A stretch of 64,000 bases of DNA from Oscillospiraceae bacterium (GCA_017538965.1 JAFYHU010000015.1:62001-126000); one strand, 5' to 3'. Shown: positions 41,505 to 50,925, counted from the first letter of the stretch. The notes: a model not told the origin generated them from the sequence alone. A program made the numbers and translations.

Positions 41505-42618
41505 GCATGCTTACCTCTCCGCTTCCGCAAGCCACCGCTGGCTGGCCTGCCCGCCGAGCGCAAAGCTCTGCGCCCAGGTGGAGGACACCGGCAGCCCCTA
41601 CGCCATGCAGGGCACCTGCGCCCATGAGCTCGCCCAGTATCTTCTGGAGAAAGCCCTGGGGCGGCAGTGCCGTGACCCCACCGAAGACCTGAGCTACTAC
41701 GACCAGGAGATGCAGGAGGCGGCGGAAAGCTACTGCTCCTTCGTCATGGATCAGGTCGAGGCGGCGAAGAAGCTGTGCAAAGACCCGCTGGTCTGCGTCG
41801 AGCAGACCCTGGACTTTTCAAAATGGGTCGAACACGGATTCGGAACCGGGGACGCCGTCATTGTGGCGGACGGCCTGCTGCACATCATCGACCTGAAATA
41901 CGGCGTCGGCGTTCTGGTCGAGGCTGATCATAACAGCCAGATGATGTGTTACGGATTGGCAGCTTTGGACACCTTCGGTGATCTCTACGACATCGAGCGC
42001 GTCCGGCTCAGCGTATTCCAGCCCAGGCGCGACAACGTCGATACCTGGGAGACCACGAAGGACGAGCTGCTCCGGTGGGCCGATGAGGTACTGGCCCCGA
42101 CCGCGAGGCTGGCATACGACGGCGAAGGCGAATTTGCCGCCGGAGAACATTGCCAGTTCTGCAAGGTGAAGGCCACCTGCCGCAAAAGGTCCGAGTACGC
42201 GATGGAACTGGCGAAGTACGAATTCGCCGATCCGCCCACGCTGGACGAGACGGAGATCGCGGCAATCCTGCCGCAGATCGACACCCTGGTCTCATGGGCG
42301 GAGGACGTGAAGGCATGGGCTTTGCAACAGGCGCTCTCCGGCGTCCGCTACCCCGGTTTCAAACTGGTGGAAGGCAGGTCCATCCGCAAGTACACAGACG
42401 AGGCGGCTGTTGCCGACATCGTCAAAAAGGCGGGCTTCGACCCGTTTGAACAGCGGCTGCTTGGCATCACGGCGATGCAGAAGCAGCTTGGCAAGAAGAG
42501 GTTTGACGAACTGCTCTCCGGGCTGGTCATCAAACCCGCAGGCAAGCCGGTCCTGGCGCCGGCATCAGACAAGCGCGCGGAGTATAAATCCGCCGCGGAC
42601 GATTTTGAGGAGGATTAA
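41497..42618 (+). CDS. DUF2800 family RecB/Cas4-like nuclease
   Basis: 373 residues. SASASHRWLACPPSAKLCAQ and TCAHELAQYLLEKAL open the fold. The catalytic area DAVIVADGLLHIIDLKYGVG carries the D...DxK of the PD-(D/E)XK superfamily. CQFCKVKATCRKR late in the protein resembles the Fe-S cysteine set of Cas4/AddB-type nucleases. The start codon is GTG. DUF2800 genes accompany DUF2815 and DNA polymerase genes in Firmicutes phages, so a role in replication or recombination is likely. Confidence 0.9.
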   Translation: MPKHAYLSASASHRWLACPPSAKLCAQVEDTGSPYAMQGTCAHELAQYLLEKALGRQCRDPTEDLSYYDQEMQEAAESYCSFVMDQVEAAKKLCKDPLVCVEQTLDFSKWVEHGFGTGDAVIVADGLLHIIDLKYGVGVLVEADHNSQMMCYGLAALDTFGDLYDIERVRLSVFQPRRDNVDTWETTKDELLRWADEVLAPTARLAYDGEGEFAAGEHCQFCKVKATCRKRSEYAMELAKYEFADPPTLDETEIAAILPQIDTLVSWAEDVKAWALQQALSGVRYPGFKLVEGRSIRKYTDEAAVADIVKKAGFDPFEQRLLGITAMQKQLGKKRFDELLSGLVIKPAGKPVLAPASDKRAEYKSAADDFEED

Positions 42619-42624
42619 ATCATT

Positions 42625-43197
42625 ATGAGCAAGACTACTGTTAAGAACCCCTGCAAGGTTATCACCGGACCGAAGACCATCTTCAGCTACCTGAACGTCA
42701 ACGAGCCCAAGGTTCCCCTGGGCGGCGGTACCCCGAAGTATTCCGTCAGCCTGATCATCCCGAAGAGCGACACCGTGACCTACAACAAGATCCAGGCCGC
42801 CATCAGGGCCGCCTATGAGGAAGGCCAGGGGAAGCTCCGCGGCACCGGCAAGTCCGTCCCCGCGCTGGAGGACCTGAAGCTGCCGCTGCGCGACGGCGAC
42901 AAGAAGGGCGACGACGCCTATAAGGGATGCTGGTATATCAACGCCAACAGCACCACCAAGCCGGGCGTGGTCGACGCCGACCGCCAGCCGATCATCGAGA
43001 CCAGTGAGCTTTACTCCGGCATCGTGGGCCGCGCTTCGATCACGCTGTATGCCTTCAACACGAACGGAAACCGCGGCGTCGCGGCGGGTTTGAACAACCT
43101 GCAGAAACTCGCCGATGGAACCCCGCTCGGCGGCCACAGCCGTGCCGAGGATGACTTCGCCGATCTGGACGATGACGAGGACGGCTTCCTCGACTAA
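42625..43197 (+). CDS. DUF2815 family ssDNA-binding-like protein
   Basis: 190 residues: NPCKVITGPKTIFSYLNVNE, SLIIPKSDTVTYNKIQAAI, LRDGDKKGDDAYKGCWYINA, and an acidic tail (DDFADLDDDEDGFLD) like that of single-strand-binding proteins. DUF2815 proteins lie between DUF2800 and polymerase genes and are thought to coat ssDNA. AGGAGG precedes the ATG at 42625. Confidence 0.92.
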   Translation: MSKTTVKNPCKVITGPKTIFSYLNVNEPKVPLGGGTPKYSVSLIIPKSDTVTYNKIQAAIRAAYEEGQGKLRGTGKSVPALEDLKLPLRDGDKKGDDAYKGCWYINANSTTKPGVVDADRQPIIETSELYSGIVGRASITLYAFNTNGNRGVAAGLNNLQKLADGTPLGGHSRAEDDFADLDDDEDGFLD

Positions 43198-43258
43198 ACC
43201 CACGCGGGCGGCGGGCACACAGCCTGCCGCCCATTTTGAGAAAGGAATGGTGATATAC

Positions 43259-43432
43259 ATGACAACAGCACGTCTGGCCGATCTGATCATTATCGGCTGT
43301 TTCTTCGGAGCCCTCGGCGGTGCCGCCGGGCACATCCTCGGCAGGTTCGTCTGCTGGGTAATCGACAAGGTGAAGACAATGCGCGAAAAACGCGGGAAGG
43401 ATATGACAGATGGAGATGAAATGGAACAGTGA
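43259..43432 (+). CDS. Small membrane protein, 57 aa
   Basis: One hydrophobic helix (LIIIGCFFGALGGAAGHILG) is followed by a basic amphipathic segment and an acidic tail (TDGDEMEQ). GAAAGGAATGG lies about 10 bases before the ATG at 43259. The stop overlaps the start of the following regulator gene by 23 bases. Function unknown; no similarity recognised. Confidence 0.55.
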   Translation: MTTARLADLIIIGCFFGALGGAAGHILGRFVCWVIDKVKTMREKRGKDMTDGDEMEQ

Positions 43433-44378
43433 GCGGCTTACCGCTCTGATCGACCGGGCTGGGCTTACCCAGCCCCAGGTCGCGTTGGCGACGGATATCA
43501 GCCTCGCCACCATACACGGCTACTGCTGCGGCAGAGTAACCCCCGGCCTCTCTTCGCTGATCGCGATGGCGGACTTCTTCGCCGTACCGCTGGATTACCT
43601 GTGCGGCCGCTGCACGGAAGAACAGGCGCGGGCGATCCTGGCCAACTACAATGAGACTTTCATGGCTCTGCGCCGGGCGCCTTATGAGTCGTATCTGGTC
43701 TCCGGGCGCAAGCCTCTCAATGCCGGGCGCTATACCGAGTACGAATCGCCGTGGCCGTACAATCTGGTGGATACCATCCTTGGAAAACCCATCGACTGGA
43801 TACTCAACGAAGACCATCTGGCCGCCCTGGATCAGGCTATGAGCGTACTGTCCGAGCGGGAGCGCAAAGCCATCCTGCTCTACTACAGGCATGGTAAGAG
43901 TCTGGAGGATTTGGGCTTGGAATTCAACGTCACCCGTGAGCGCATCCGGAAGGTCATCCTAAGAGGCATAAAGAAGATGCGCCACCCCAGTCACATCAGT
44001 GCGCTGCGCACAGGCATGGGCGTCGCCCGGGATACGGAGGCGGCACGCGCGAGGCTCCTGGAACTGGAGACGCAGATTGACAGCCTTGAACAGAAACTCG
44101 CGGATCACAAAGCCGCCGTAAATGAAATGAGTGCCATCTGCGCCACTGTTCCAAACGCCCTCGCCAGGCCGGACACATCCGTATTTGACCTCGGCCTGTC
44201 GGTCCGCTCCACCAACTGCCTGTGGCGCGGCGGCTATGACACGTTGGGCAAGGTGATCGACGCCGCCGAGGCGGGACAGCTGAAGGGCGTGCGCAACCTG
44301 GGCATGAAGTCCCTGGAAGAGATACTCGCTGTGCTGTACACGATAACCGGGAAGAACTATCGGAGGGCGTGTGTATGA
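43410..44378 (+). CDS. XRE-HTH / sigma region 4 / alpha-CTD fusion regulator
   Basis: Three transcription modules lie in one 322-residue protein. Residues 5-65 are an XRE-type HTH (LIDRAGLTQPQVALATDISL, then RVTPGLSSLIAMADFFAVPL). Residues about 145-195 are sigma-70 region 4-like (LSERERKAILLYYRHGKSLE, then VTRERIRKVILRGIKKMRH). A coiled coil (RLLELETQIDSLEQKLADHK) leads to a C-terminal helix-hairpin-helix like RNA polymerase alpha-CTD (VFDLGLSVRSTNCLWRGGYD, then GVRNLGMKSLEEILAVL). It probably directs or redirects RNA polymerase on phage promoters. The stop overlaps the polymerase gene start (ATGA). Confidence 0.85.
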   Translation: MEMKWNSERLTALIDRAGLTQPQVALATDISLATIHGYCCGRVTPGLSSLIAMADFFAVPLDYLCGRCTEEQARAILANYNETFMALRRAPYESYLVSGRKPLNAGRYTEYESPWPYNLVDTILGKPIDWILNEDHLAALDQAMSVLSERERKAILLYYRHGKSLEDLGLEFNVTRERIRKVILRGIKKMRHPSHISALRTGMGVARDTEAARARLLELETQIDSLEQKLADHKAAVNEMSAICATVPNALARPDTSVFDLGLSVRSTNCLWRGGYDTLGKVIDAAEAGQLKGVRNLGMKSLEEILAVLYTITGKNYRRACV

Positions 44379-46345
44379 AAGAACTCCATCTGGATCTCGA
44401 AACCCGGAGCAGCGTCGATATCAGCAAGGGCGGCGTGTATAAATACGCCTCCTCTCCCGATTTTGACATCCTGCTCCTGGGCTATTCCGCCGACGGCGGT
44501 GAGGTAACCGTTATAGACCTGGCGTCGGGCGAAGTTGTGCCGGATGAGGTACTGCGCGCCATCGTCAGCGACGACGTCATAAAGTGGGCCCACAATTCGA
44601 GCTTCGAACGGGTCGCTTTATCCTGCTGGCTGCGCCGCCACCGCCCCGACCTGTTTGTCGGCTATGGCATCGACGGTGATCCCACACGGAACTATCTCGA
44701 CCCGGTATCATGGCGTTGCACGATGGTGCTCTCCGCCTACAACGGTCTGCCACTTTCCCTGGACAAGGTTGGCGCGGTGCTGGGCTTTGAGGAACAGAAG
44801 CTCAAAGAAGGCCGCGACCTGATCCGCTACTTCTGCACGCCCAGCCGCACGGAAGGCCGGGACTGGAACCTGCCGGAGCACGCGCCCGACCGGTGGGAAG
44901 CCTTCAAGGCTTACAACACGCGAGATGTGGTCGTGGAAATGTCGATCCACAAACGTCTCCAAAACTACGCCGTGCCGGATTCCGTCTGGCAGGAATACCA
45001 TCTGTCCGAGGAGATCAATGATCGTGGGATTATGATCGACCGCAGGCTGGTGGAGCAGGCCGTCCGCATTGACGAGCAGACGAAGACCGCTCTCATGGAT
45101 GAGATGCGGACGCGCACGGGACTGGACAATCCCAACAGCGTCACCCAGCTCAAGGACTTCCTGAACGATAACGGCATGGAGGTTGACAGCCTTGGCAAAA
45201 AGGAAGTCGCCGGCATGATGAAGGATGCCCCGGAGGATCTGGCACAGGTGCTGTCACTGCGGCTGCAGCTGGCGAAAAGCAGCGTGAAGAAATACACCGC
45301 CATGCTGGCGTCCGCCTGTGACGATGACCGCTGCCACGGAATGTTCGCTTTCTACGGGGCCAACCGCACCGGGAGGTTCGCGGGCCGCATTGTGCAGCTG
45401 CAAAATCTCCACAGGAACGAGATGCCCGATCTGGAGCAGGCGCGGGAGCTGGTGCGCCAGGGTGACTACGACACTCTCTCGCTTCTGTATGATTCCGTGC
45501 CGGAGGTATTGGCCGAGTTGGTGAGAACGGCGTTTATACCGGCGCCGGGGTACAAATTCGCCGTGGCGGATTTTTCTGCCATCGAGGCCCGTGTTCTCAG
45601 CTTCCTCGCAGGGGAACAGTGGCGCATGGACGTGTTCCACAACGGGCGTGACATCTATTGCGAGAGCGCCAGTCGCATGTTCAACTGCGTGGTGGAGAAG
45701 CACGGGCAAAACGCGCATTTACGGCAAAAAGGCAAAATCAGCGAGTTAGCGTTGGGTTACGGCGGCTCCGTCGGCGCGCTCAAAGCGATGGGCGCTCTGG
45801 ACATGGGGTTGACGGAGGACGAGCTTCAGCCGCTGGTCACCATGTGGCGCGGCGCCAACCCGCGAATTGTGGAATATTGGTGGGCGGTTGATCACGCTGT
45901 GAAGAAAACCGTCAAGCGGAGGGTTTCCACACGGGTCGGCTGCGTCGGCTTCGAGGCGCGCAGCGGCATGCTGTTCGTCACGCTGCCTTCCGGCCGGCGG
46001 CTCTCTTACGTCAAGCCTGATGTCGGGCAGAATCGTTTCGGCGGCGAGAGCGTCACCTACCTGGGCATCGATGGTACAAAGCACTGGTCTCGCATCGAGA
46101 GTTATGGTCCGAAGTTTGTGGAAAACATAACTCAGGCCATCAGCCGCGACATTTTGTGCCACGCCATGCGGACGCTGTCCCACTGCCGTATCGTCGGCCA
46201 TGTCCACGACGAATTGATCATAGAGGTCGGCAAGGACGCTTCGCTGGAAGCGATCTGTGAGCAGATGGGCAGGACGCCACCCTGGTTGCCGGGAATCGAG
46301 TTGAAAGCTGACGGTTATATGTGCCAGTTTTATATGAAAGCGTAA
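44375..46345 (+). CDS. Phage DNA polymerase, family A
   Basis: 657 residues. The N-terminal 3'-5' exonuclease-like domain starts ELHLDLETRSSVDISKGGVY (Exo I D-x-E) with KWAHNSSFERV. The polymerase domain has motif A FAVADFSAIEARVLSFLAGE, motif B RQKGKISELALGYGGSVGAL and motif C VGHVHDELIIEVGKD. It would replicate phage DNA. The start overlaps the fusion regulator stop by 4 bases. A terminator follows, so this closes the rightward operon. Confidence 0.97.
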   Translation: MKELHLDLETRSSVDISKGGVYKYASSPDFDILLLGYSADGGEVTVIDLASGEVVPDEVLRAIVSDDVIKWAHNSSFERVALSCWLRRHRPDLFVGYGIDGDPTRNYLDPVSWRCTMVLSAYNGLPLSLDKVGAVLGFEEQKLKEGRDLIRYFCTPSRTEGRDWNLPEHAPDRWEAFKAYNTRDVVVEMSIHKRLQNYAVPDSVWQEYHLSEEINDRGIMIDRRLVEQAVRIDEQTKTALMDEMRTRTGLDNPNSVTQLKDFLNDNGMEVDSLGKKEVAGMMKDAPEDLAQVLSLRLQLAKSSVKKYTAMLASACDDDRCHGMFAFYGANRTGRFAGRIVQLQNLHRNEMPDLEQARELVRQGDYDTLSLLYDSVPEVLAELVRTAFIPAPGYKFAVADFSAIEARVLSFLAGEQWRMDVFHNGRDIYCESASRMFNCVVEKHGQNAHLRQKGKISELALGYGGSVGALKAMGALDMGLTEDELQPLVTMWRGANPRIVEYWWAVDHAVKKTVKRRVSTRVGCVGFEARSGMLFVTLPSGRRLSYVKPDVGQNRFGGESVTYLGIDGTKHWSRIESYGPKFVENITQAISRDILCHAMRTLSHCRIVGHVHDELIIEVGKDASLEAICEQMGRTPPWLPGIELKADGYMCQFYMKA

Positions 46346-46353
46346 GCGCGAAA

Positions 46354-46383
46354 ACGGGCAGCTCCGATGGTGGGGCTGCCCGT
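46354..46383 (+). terminator. Terminator of the phage replication operon
   Basis: ACGGGCAGC pairs with GCTGCCCGT (about 9 bp with inner extension), followed by ATTCTGTTT. It lies immediately after the polymerase stop codon. Confidence 0.75.
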
Positions 46384-46431
46384 ATTCTGTTTCGATCCAA
46401 ATACAAAAATGTGTAATTCGGTTAAAAAATC

Positions 46432-46461
46432 TTGACCGTAGTTAATCCAAAATGGTATTAT
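46432..46461 (+). promoter_or_regulatory. Sigma-70 promoter of the restriction-modification operon
   Basis: TTGACC (46432-46437), an 18-base spacer and TATTAT (46456-46461), 19 bases before the regulator ATG at 46480. Confidence 0.75.
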
Positions 46462-46479
46462 GTCATCGGAGGTAGTGCT

Positions 46480-46932
46480 ATGGCTACAGAACAGTCTTTC
46501 CAACTGAATAGATTACAAGAAAACCTTCCAGCCATTCGGAAAATCGCAGGCTGGCGTGCCGTTGATTTAGGGAAGTTGATTGGCGTCACAAAGCAAAGTA
46601 TCAGTAATTTAGAGAACCACAAGTCAAAGATGACGCTAATGCAGTACATTGCGATCAGGCACATGATTGATTACCAGATACAGAAGCAACCTGAAAACAA
46701 AGCACTGGCACAAATCGTCCCTCTGCTTTTGGATGCCGTGTCACAGACGAAAGATGAATACGCCAACGTCAGAGCATCCGCTGAAGAGATGGCAAATGCT
46801 GCGGCAGCGGGTGTCAGCGACGGAACCCTTAATGCGATATCCGAAAAACTTCTGCCAAAGAAGAAACCTGCTCATGCCGCAGATTGGACTGCCGCCATCA
46901 TGTCCAGCACAGGTGAGCACAACATGAAATAG
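46480..46932 (+). CDS. XRE-type regulator of the type I R-M operon
   Basis: 150 residues. The HTH is FQLNRLQENLPAIRKIAGWR then DLGKLIGVTKQSISNLENHK. The rest is helical with LAQIVPLLLDAVSQTKDEYA. It opens the operon directly behind a good promoter and GGAGG, 17 bases ahead of hsdM, so it probably controls expression of the system much as C proteins do. Operator sites would be expected around 46.43-46.47 kb. Confidence 0.85.
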   Translation: MATEQSFQLNRLQENLPAIRKIAGWRAVDLGKLIGVTKQSISNLENHKSKMTLMQYIAIRHMIDYQIQKQPENKALAQIVPLLLDAVSQTKDEYANVRASAEEMANAAAAGVSDGTLNAISEKLLPKKKPAHAADWTAAIMSSTGEHNMK

Positions 46933-46949
46933 TCACTGGAGGCACAGCC

Positions 46950-49703
46950 ATGAATAAGCAAAAACTCGCATCCACAATCTGGGAATCCGCTAATGAGATG
47001 CGTTCGAAAATAGAAGCAAACGAGTATAAGGATTTTATCCTGGGCTTCATCTTCTATAAATACCTCTCCGAGAGTGAAGTACGCTTCTTGCGCGCTGAGC
47101 AAATGACTGATGAGGATATAGAACATCTGGATGAAAGCGACGAACAGTTTGTTGACTATGTCAAAGACAAGATCGGGTATTTCATTGAGTACAAGAATCT
47201 GTTTTCGACCTGGATCGGCAAAGGCGACGATTTTGATGTCTCCGATGTCCGCACCGGCCTCTCCGCCTTTTCCCGCCTAATCGGGGCTACACACAAGAAG
47301 GTTTTTGATAAGATCTTCACCACCCTTCAGACCGGACTATCCAAGCTCGGTGAAAGTGCGTCTACGCAGACGAAAGCTATCAGCGGTCTTATTACCCTCA
47401 TCAATCAGATACCGATGGACGGGAAACAGGACTATGACGTCCTCGGCTTCATCTATGAATATCTGATCAGCAACTTTGCCGCAAACGCTGGAAAAAAGGC
47501 GGGCGAATTCTACACTCCCCATGAGGTTTCGGTCCTCATGTCAGAGATTGTCGCCGAGCATCTGAAAGACAGGACATCCATCCGTATTTATGATCCGACG
47601 TCCGGCTCCGGATCGCTGCTGATTAACATCGGTGCGGCAGCATCCAAGTATATCCACGGCGATAACAAGATCACCTATTATGCGCAGGAGTTGAAGGAGA
47701 ACACCTACAACCTTACGCGCATGAACCTTGTTATGCGTGGCATCGCTCCGAACTGCATCTTTGTCCGTAATGGGGATACCCTTGAACAGGACTGGCCTTT
47801 CTTCGAAGATAATGAGCCCGAAAAATACCAGCTTACCCGTGTAGACGCTGTGGTTTCGAATCCGCCATACTCTCAAAAGTGGGATGTCAAGGACAAGAAA
47901 TTTGATCCACGTTTTAAGCAGTACGGCGTCGCTCCAAAGGGAAAGGCAGATTATGCCTTCCTTCTCCATGACCTCTACCATTTGGAAGAGGACGGCATCA
48001 TGACCATTGTCCTTCCGCATGGCGTATTGTTTCGTGGAAAAGAAGAAGAATCCATCCGCACAAATCTCGTGGAAAACAACAATATCGACGCCATCATCGG
48101 GTTGCCTGCCAACATCTTTTTTGGAACCAGCATTCCGACGATTATTATGGTCTTACGCCGCATCCGTAAAAACACGGATATTCTGATCATCGACGCCTCA
48201 AAGGGTTTTGAGAAAACGAGCAAGAACAATGTCCTCCGGGCATCGGATATAAAACGCATCGCTGACACCATTAAAGCCAGAGCTGCTATTCCGGGCTTCT
48301 CTGTACTGGTCAGCAAAGAACAGGTTGTTGCAAATGGGTACAATCTGAATATTCCCCGATATATCGATAACACGGATCCCGTGGAACCCTGGGATATCCA
48401 CTCTATCATGTTTGGCGGCATTCCCAAGAAGGAAGTTGCGCTTCTGCAGGAATACTGGGATGCCATTCCCGGATTGAAAGAAACGCTCTTTACTGAAGTG
48501 TCCTCTGACTATGTACAGTTCTCGTGTGAAGACATCGCCGCCCATGTTAATGAGCATCCCGCTGTTGCCCGTTACCACTCCCAATATGCAGAGGCTTTCT
48601 CTGGCTTTGCCGAGCTACTTAAAACTGACCTCATTGACCACCGCCATGAGATCGGTGTGGAAGCAGAGGAAGAAAAAATCAGTCAGGAAATATTCCGGCG
48701 CATGGATGGAATCCCAGTTATCGACCCATACAACGCATACCAGGTACTGGATAATGCCTGGGTGCAAATTCGTATTGATCTGGATATTCTCCATACCGAG
48801 GGGGACACCGCACTTACCACGGTAGACCCAAATATGGTGACGAAGAAAAAGAATGACAAGACCATTGAAGTTCAGGAAGGCTGGGTTGGCCGTATCCTGC
48901 CCTTTGACCTTGTACAGCGTCAACTGCTGACCGATGATCTTGAAGCCCTTGAGGAGAAGCAAGCAGAACTGGCGGAGATTGATGCCGTCTATGAGGAAAT
49001 CATAGATTCGTTGGAAGATGACGAGCGTGAGGGCAGCATCACAAATGAAGGCAACATGTCCTTCTCTTCCAAGGGGGTCAAGGAGAAGGTGGCTGACATT
49101 TTGGAGGATGTTGAATCAGAGGAGATTACCGCTCTGCAGAAATACCTGACACTGTCCCGCAAGGCTGACAAACAGAACTATATCCGCGACTGCAAAATTG
49201 TGGATTGGTCGGCTATTACCTACAGCGCAAACGGCACATATACGAAGACTGCCATTACTAACCGTATTGCCGAATTAAAGAGGCAGTTTGAATTCCCGGA
49301 GGATTCTTTTGAGCATAAGATGCTGTTGGTTCTCGATACTATTGAACGGGAAACTCAACTTAAGCGAGAGGTAAAGGAGATGTCTTCGGCGCTCCACGAG
49401 AAAACAAAAGCAACAATTGAACAGCTAACGGTTCATCAAGCATTGGATCTTTTATACAAAAAATGGGTAGACCCTATCACAAAGGGTATAAACCTGCTCC
49501 CTTCTCAGTTAATAATGACTCTATTGTTAAAGCTTCATCACTTAAGCGACAAGTATAAAGTCACGTTTTCTGAAGTAGGAGGTAAAATAAAAAAATCCGA
49601 AACAACTCTTTCTTCATTTGTTGGTGATCTTACAGCTACAAGCACGTTTGATCTTAGTGGTCTAAACGAACTGCGTGTGTTATTGGGAGGCGACAATGAG
49701 TAA
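46950..49703 (+). CDS. hsdM: Type I restriction enzyme M subunit (N6-adenine methylase), long form
   Basis: 917 residues. The N-terminal helical domain has WESANEMRSKIEANEYKDFI and FIFYKYLSESE. The methylase domain has YDPTSGSGSLLINIG (cofactor motif I, about residue 213) and VVSNPPYSQKWDVKD (motif IV, about 308). At 917 it is much longer than typical HsdM (about 500). The extra about 330 residues are helical, with a late segment TIEQLTVHQALDLLYKKWVD resembling subunit-contact regions. The last 100 codons are AT-rich, like the first half of hsdS. It modifies one strand each of the target with HsdS. Confidence 0.95.
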   Translation: MNKQKLASTIWESANEMRSKIEANEYKDFILGFIFYKYLSESEVRFLRAEQMTDEDIEHLDESDEQFVDYVKDKIGYFIEYKNLFSTWIGKGDDFDVSDVRTGLSAFSRLIGATHKKVFDKIFTTLQTGLSKLGESASTQTKAISGLITLINQIPMDGKQDYDVLGFIYEYLISNFAANAGKKAGEFYTPHEVSVLMSEIVAEHLKDRTSIRIYDPTSGSGSLLINIGAAASKYIHGDNKITYYAQELKENTYNLTRMNLVMRGIAPNCIFVRNGDTLEQDWPFFEDNEPEKYQLTRVDAVVSNPPYSQKWDVKDKKFDPRFKQYGVAPKGKADYAFLLHDLYHLEEDGIMTIVLPHGVLFRGKEEESIRTNLVENNNIDAIIGLPANIFFGTSIPTIIMVLRRIRKNTDILIIDASKGFEKTSKNNVLRASDIKRIADTIKARAAIPGFSVLVSKEQVVANGYNLNIPRYIDNTDPVEPWDIHSIMFGGIPKKEVALLQEYWDAIPGLKETLFTEVSSDYVQFSCEDIAAHVNEHPAVARYHSQYAEAFSGFAELLKTDLIDHRHEIGVEAEEEKISQEIFRRMDGIPVIDPYNAYQVLDNAWVQIRIDLDILHTEGDTALTTVDPNMVTKKKNDKTIEVQEGWVGRILPFDLVQRQLLTDDLEALEEKQAELAEIDAVYEEIIDSLEDDEREGSITNEGNMSFSSKGVKEKVADILEDVESEEITALQKYLTLSRKADKQNYIRDCKIVDWSAITYSANGTYTKTAITNRIAELKRQFEFPEDSFEHKMLLVLDTIERETQLKREVKEMSSALHEKTKATIEQLTVHQALDLLYKKWVDPITKGINLLPSQLIMTLLLKLHHLSDKYKVTFSEVGGKIKKSETTLSSFVGDLTATSTFDLSGLNELRVLLGGDNE

Positions 49704-50913
49704 AAAACCAACCCCTTCTATTCGATTCAAGGAATTTTCCGACAAATGGGAAGAGAAAAGAATAGACGAATGGGGCTTCTTTTACTACGGGCATAGTTGT
49801 CCAAAATGGTCAGTAACCCCCGATGCTACTATACCATGTATACGTTATGGTGAATTGTACACCAAATTTGGTGCAAAAATCGACAATGTTCACTCCTATA
49901 CAAGCATGCCAGAGGATTGTCTTCGTTTTAGCAAGGGAAACGAGGTTCTGATCCCTCGGGTTGGAGAAGACCCAATGGACTATAATCATTGCACGTGGCT
50001 CTCATTAAAAAATGTTGCCATAGGAGAAATGATTTCGGTGTTTAATACTGAACAGAGCCCTTATTTCACCGCTATCATGTTTAATGCAATGCTTCAAAAG
50101 GATTTTGCTATCCGAGTAGAAGGGGGAAGCGTAACAAATCTATATTATGATCAGTTGAAGGAGATCCTTGTTTCCTATCCTTCAGTAGGTGAACAAGAAA
50201 AAATCGCTGCATTCTTCGATGGAATTGATACAACAATCCAACTTAATAAAGAAAACCTGAAAAAAATGCAGCAAATTCGATTATCATTCTTGAAAACACT
50301 CTTTGCCTCCAAGGATGAAAAAATTCCACAAATCCGTTTTAATGGGTTTAATGGTAAGTGGCCTATTACACAACTGTCAGTTGTCATTAGCCCGTATAAC
50401 GACTATCTTCAAACCCCTACTGACGGTTACACACGCCTCGGAATCCGCAGCCACATGAAGGGAACCTTCTACGAGTATGTGGCTCCCAGCAAGCAGCTCG
50501 GCGAAAAACGGCTCCAGCGCGTAAAACGTGACAACTTCATCGTCAACATTGTCTTCGCCTGGGAGCACGCCATAGCCGTCACCACCGAAGAGGATGAAGG
50601 GAAACTGGTCTCCCACCGCTTTCCACAGTTCAGCTTCAACAAGGGAATGTATCCGCGCTTTTTCCACTACGCTCTAAACGATGAGCGGTTCCGCCATCAC
50701 CTCTGGCTTGCATCGCCCAGTGGCGCAGGGCGGAATAAAACGCTGCGGATTGATGAGATGCTGGAATATGAGCTCCGCGTCCCGGAATACGAGGAGCAAA
50801 AGAAAATCGCCGACTTCCTGACTTCACTGGATGAGCTTATCGAACTATACGACTATCGAATCACCAAGCTACAAAACATCAAGGCCGCATGCCTGCAGGG
50901 AATGTTCGTATAG
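49696..50913 (+). CDS. hsdS: Type I restriction enzyme specificity subunit
   Basis: 405 residues with the usual two target-recognition domains, each followed by a conserved helix. The first is RFKEFSDKWEEKRIDEWGFF up to YPSVGEQEKIAAFFDGIDTT; the second is QIRFNGFNGKWPITQLSVVI up to VPEYEEQKKIADFLTSLDEL. These helices set the spacing of the bipartite DNA target. The ATG at 49696 follows GGGAGG and overlaps the hsdM end by 8 bases. DNA coding for the first recognition domain is clearly AT-richer than that for the second, which implies domain exchange. Confidence 0.95.
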   Translation: MSKKPTPSIRFKEFSDKWEEKRIDEWGFFYYGHSCPKWSVTPDATIPCIRYGELYTKFGAKIDNVHSYTSMPEDCLRFSKGNEVLIPRVGEDPMDYNHCTWLSLKNVAIGEMISVFNTEQSPYFTAIMFNAMLQKDFAIRVEGGSVTNLYYDQLKEILVSYPSVGEQEKIAAFFDGIDTTIQLNKENLKKMQQIRLSFLKTLFASKDEKIPQIRFNGFNGKWPITQLSVVISPYNDYLQTPTDGYTRLGIRSHMKGTFYEYVAPSKQLGEKRLQRVKRDNFIVNIVFAWEHAIAVTTEEDEGKLVSHRFPQFSFNKGMYPRFFHYALNDERFRHHLWLASPSGAGRNKTLRIDEMLEYELRVPEYEEQKKIADFLTSLDELIELYDYRITKLQNIKAACLQGMFV

Positions 50914-50925
50914 GGAGGTTGTCCC

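Larger units (their letters stand above)
1..46390. mobile_element. Siphovirus-type prophage (left end outside window, right end uncertain)
   Basis: A complete set of HK97-type head genes, long-tail genes, lysis genes, replication genes and two serine recombinases forms one contiguous block. Late genes run leftward from 25.7 to 3.3 kb and the replication operon runs rightward from 41.2 to 46.3 kb, where a hairpin terminator follows the DNA polymerase gene. The recombinases at the left edge suggest that one attachment site lies just outside the window. I could not find the other site. The restriction operon at 46.4-54.9 kb and the HTH gene at 55.4 kb could be carried by the prophage or belong to the host. 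No large deletion of structural genes is visible, but one helicase gene is interrupted. Confidence 0.88.
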
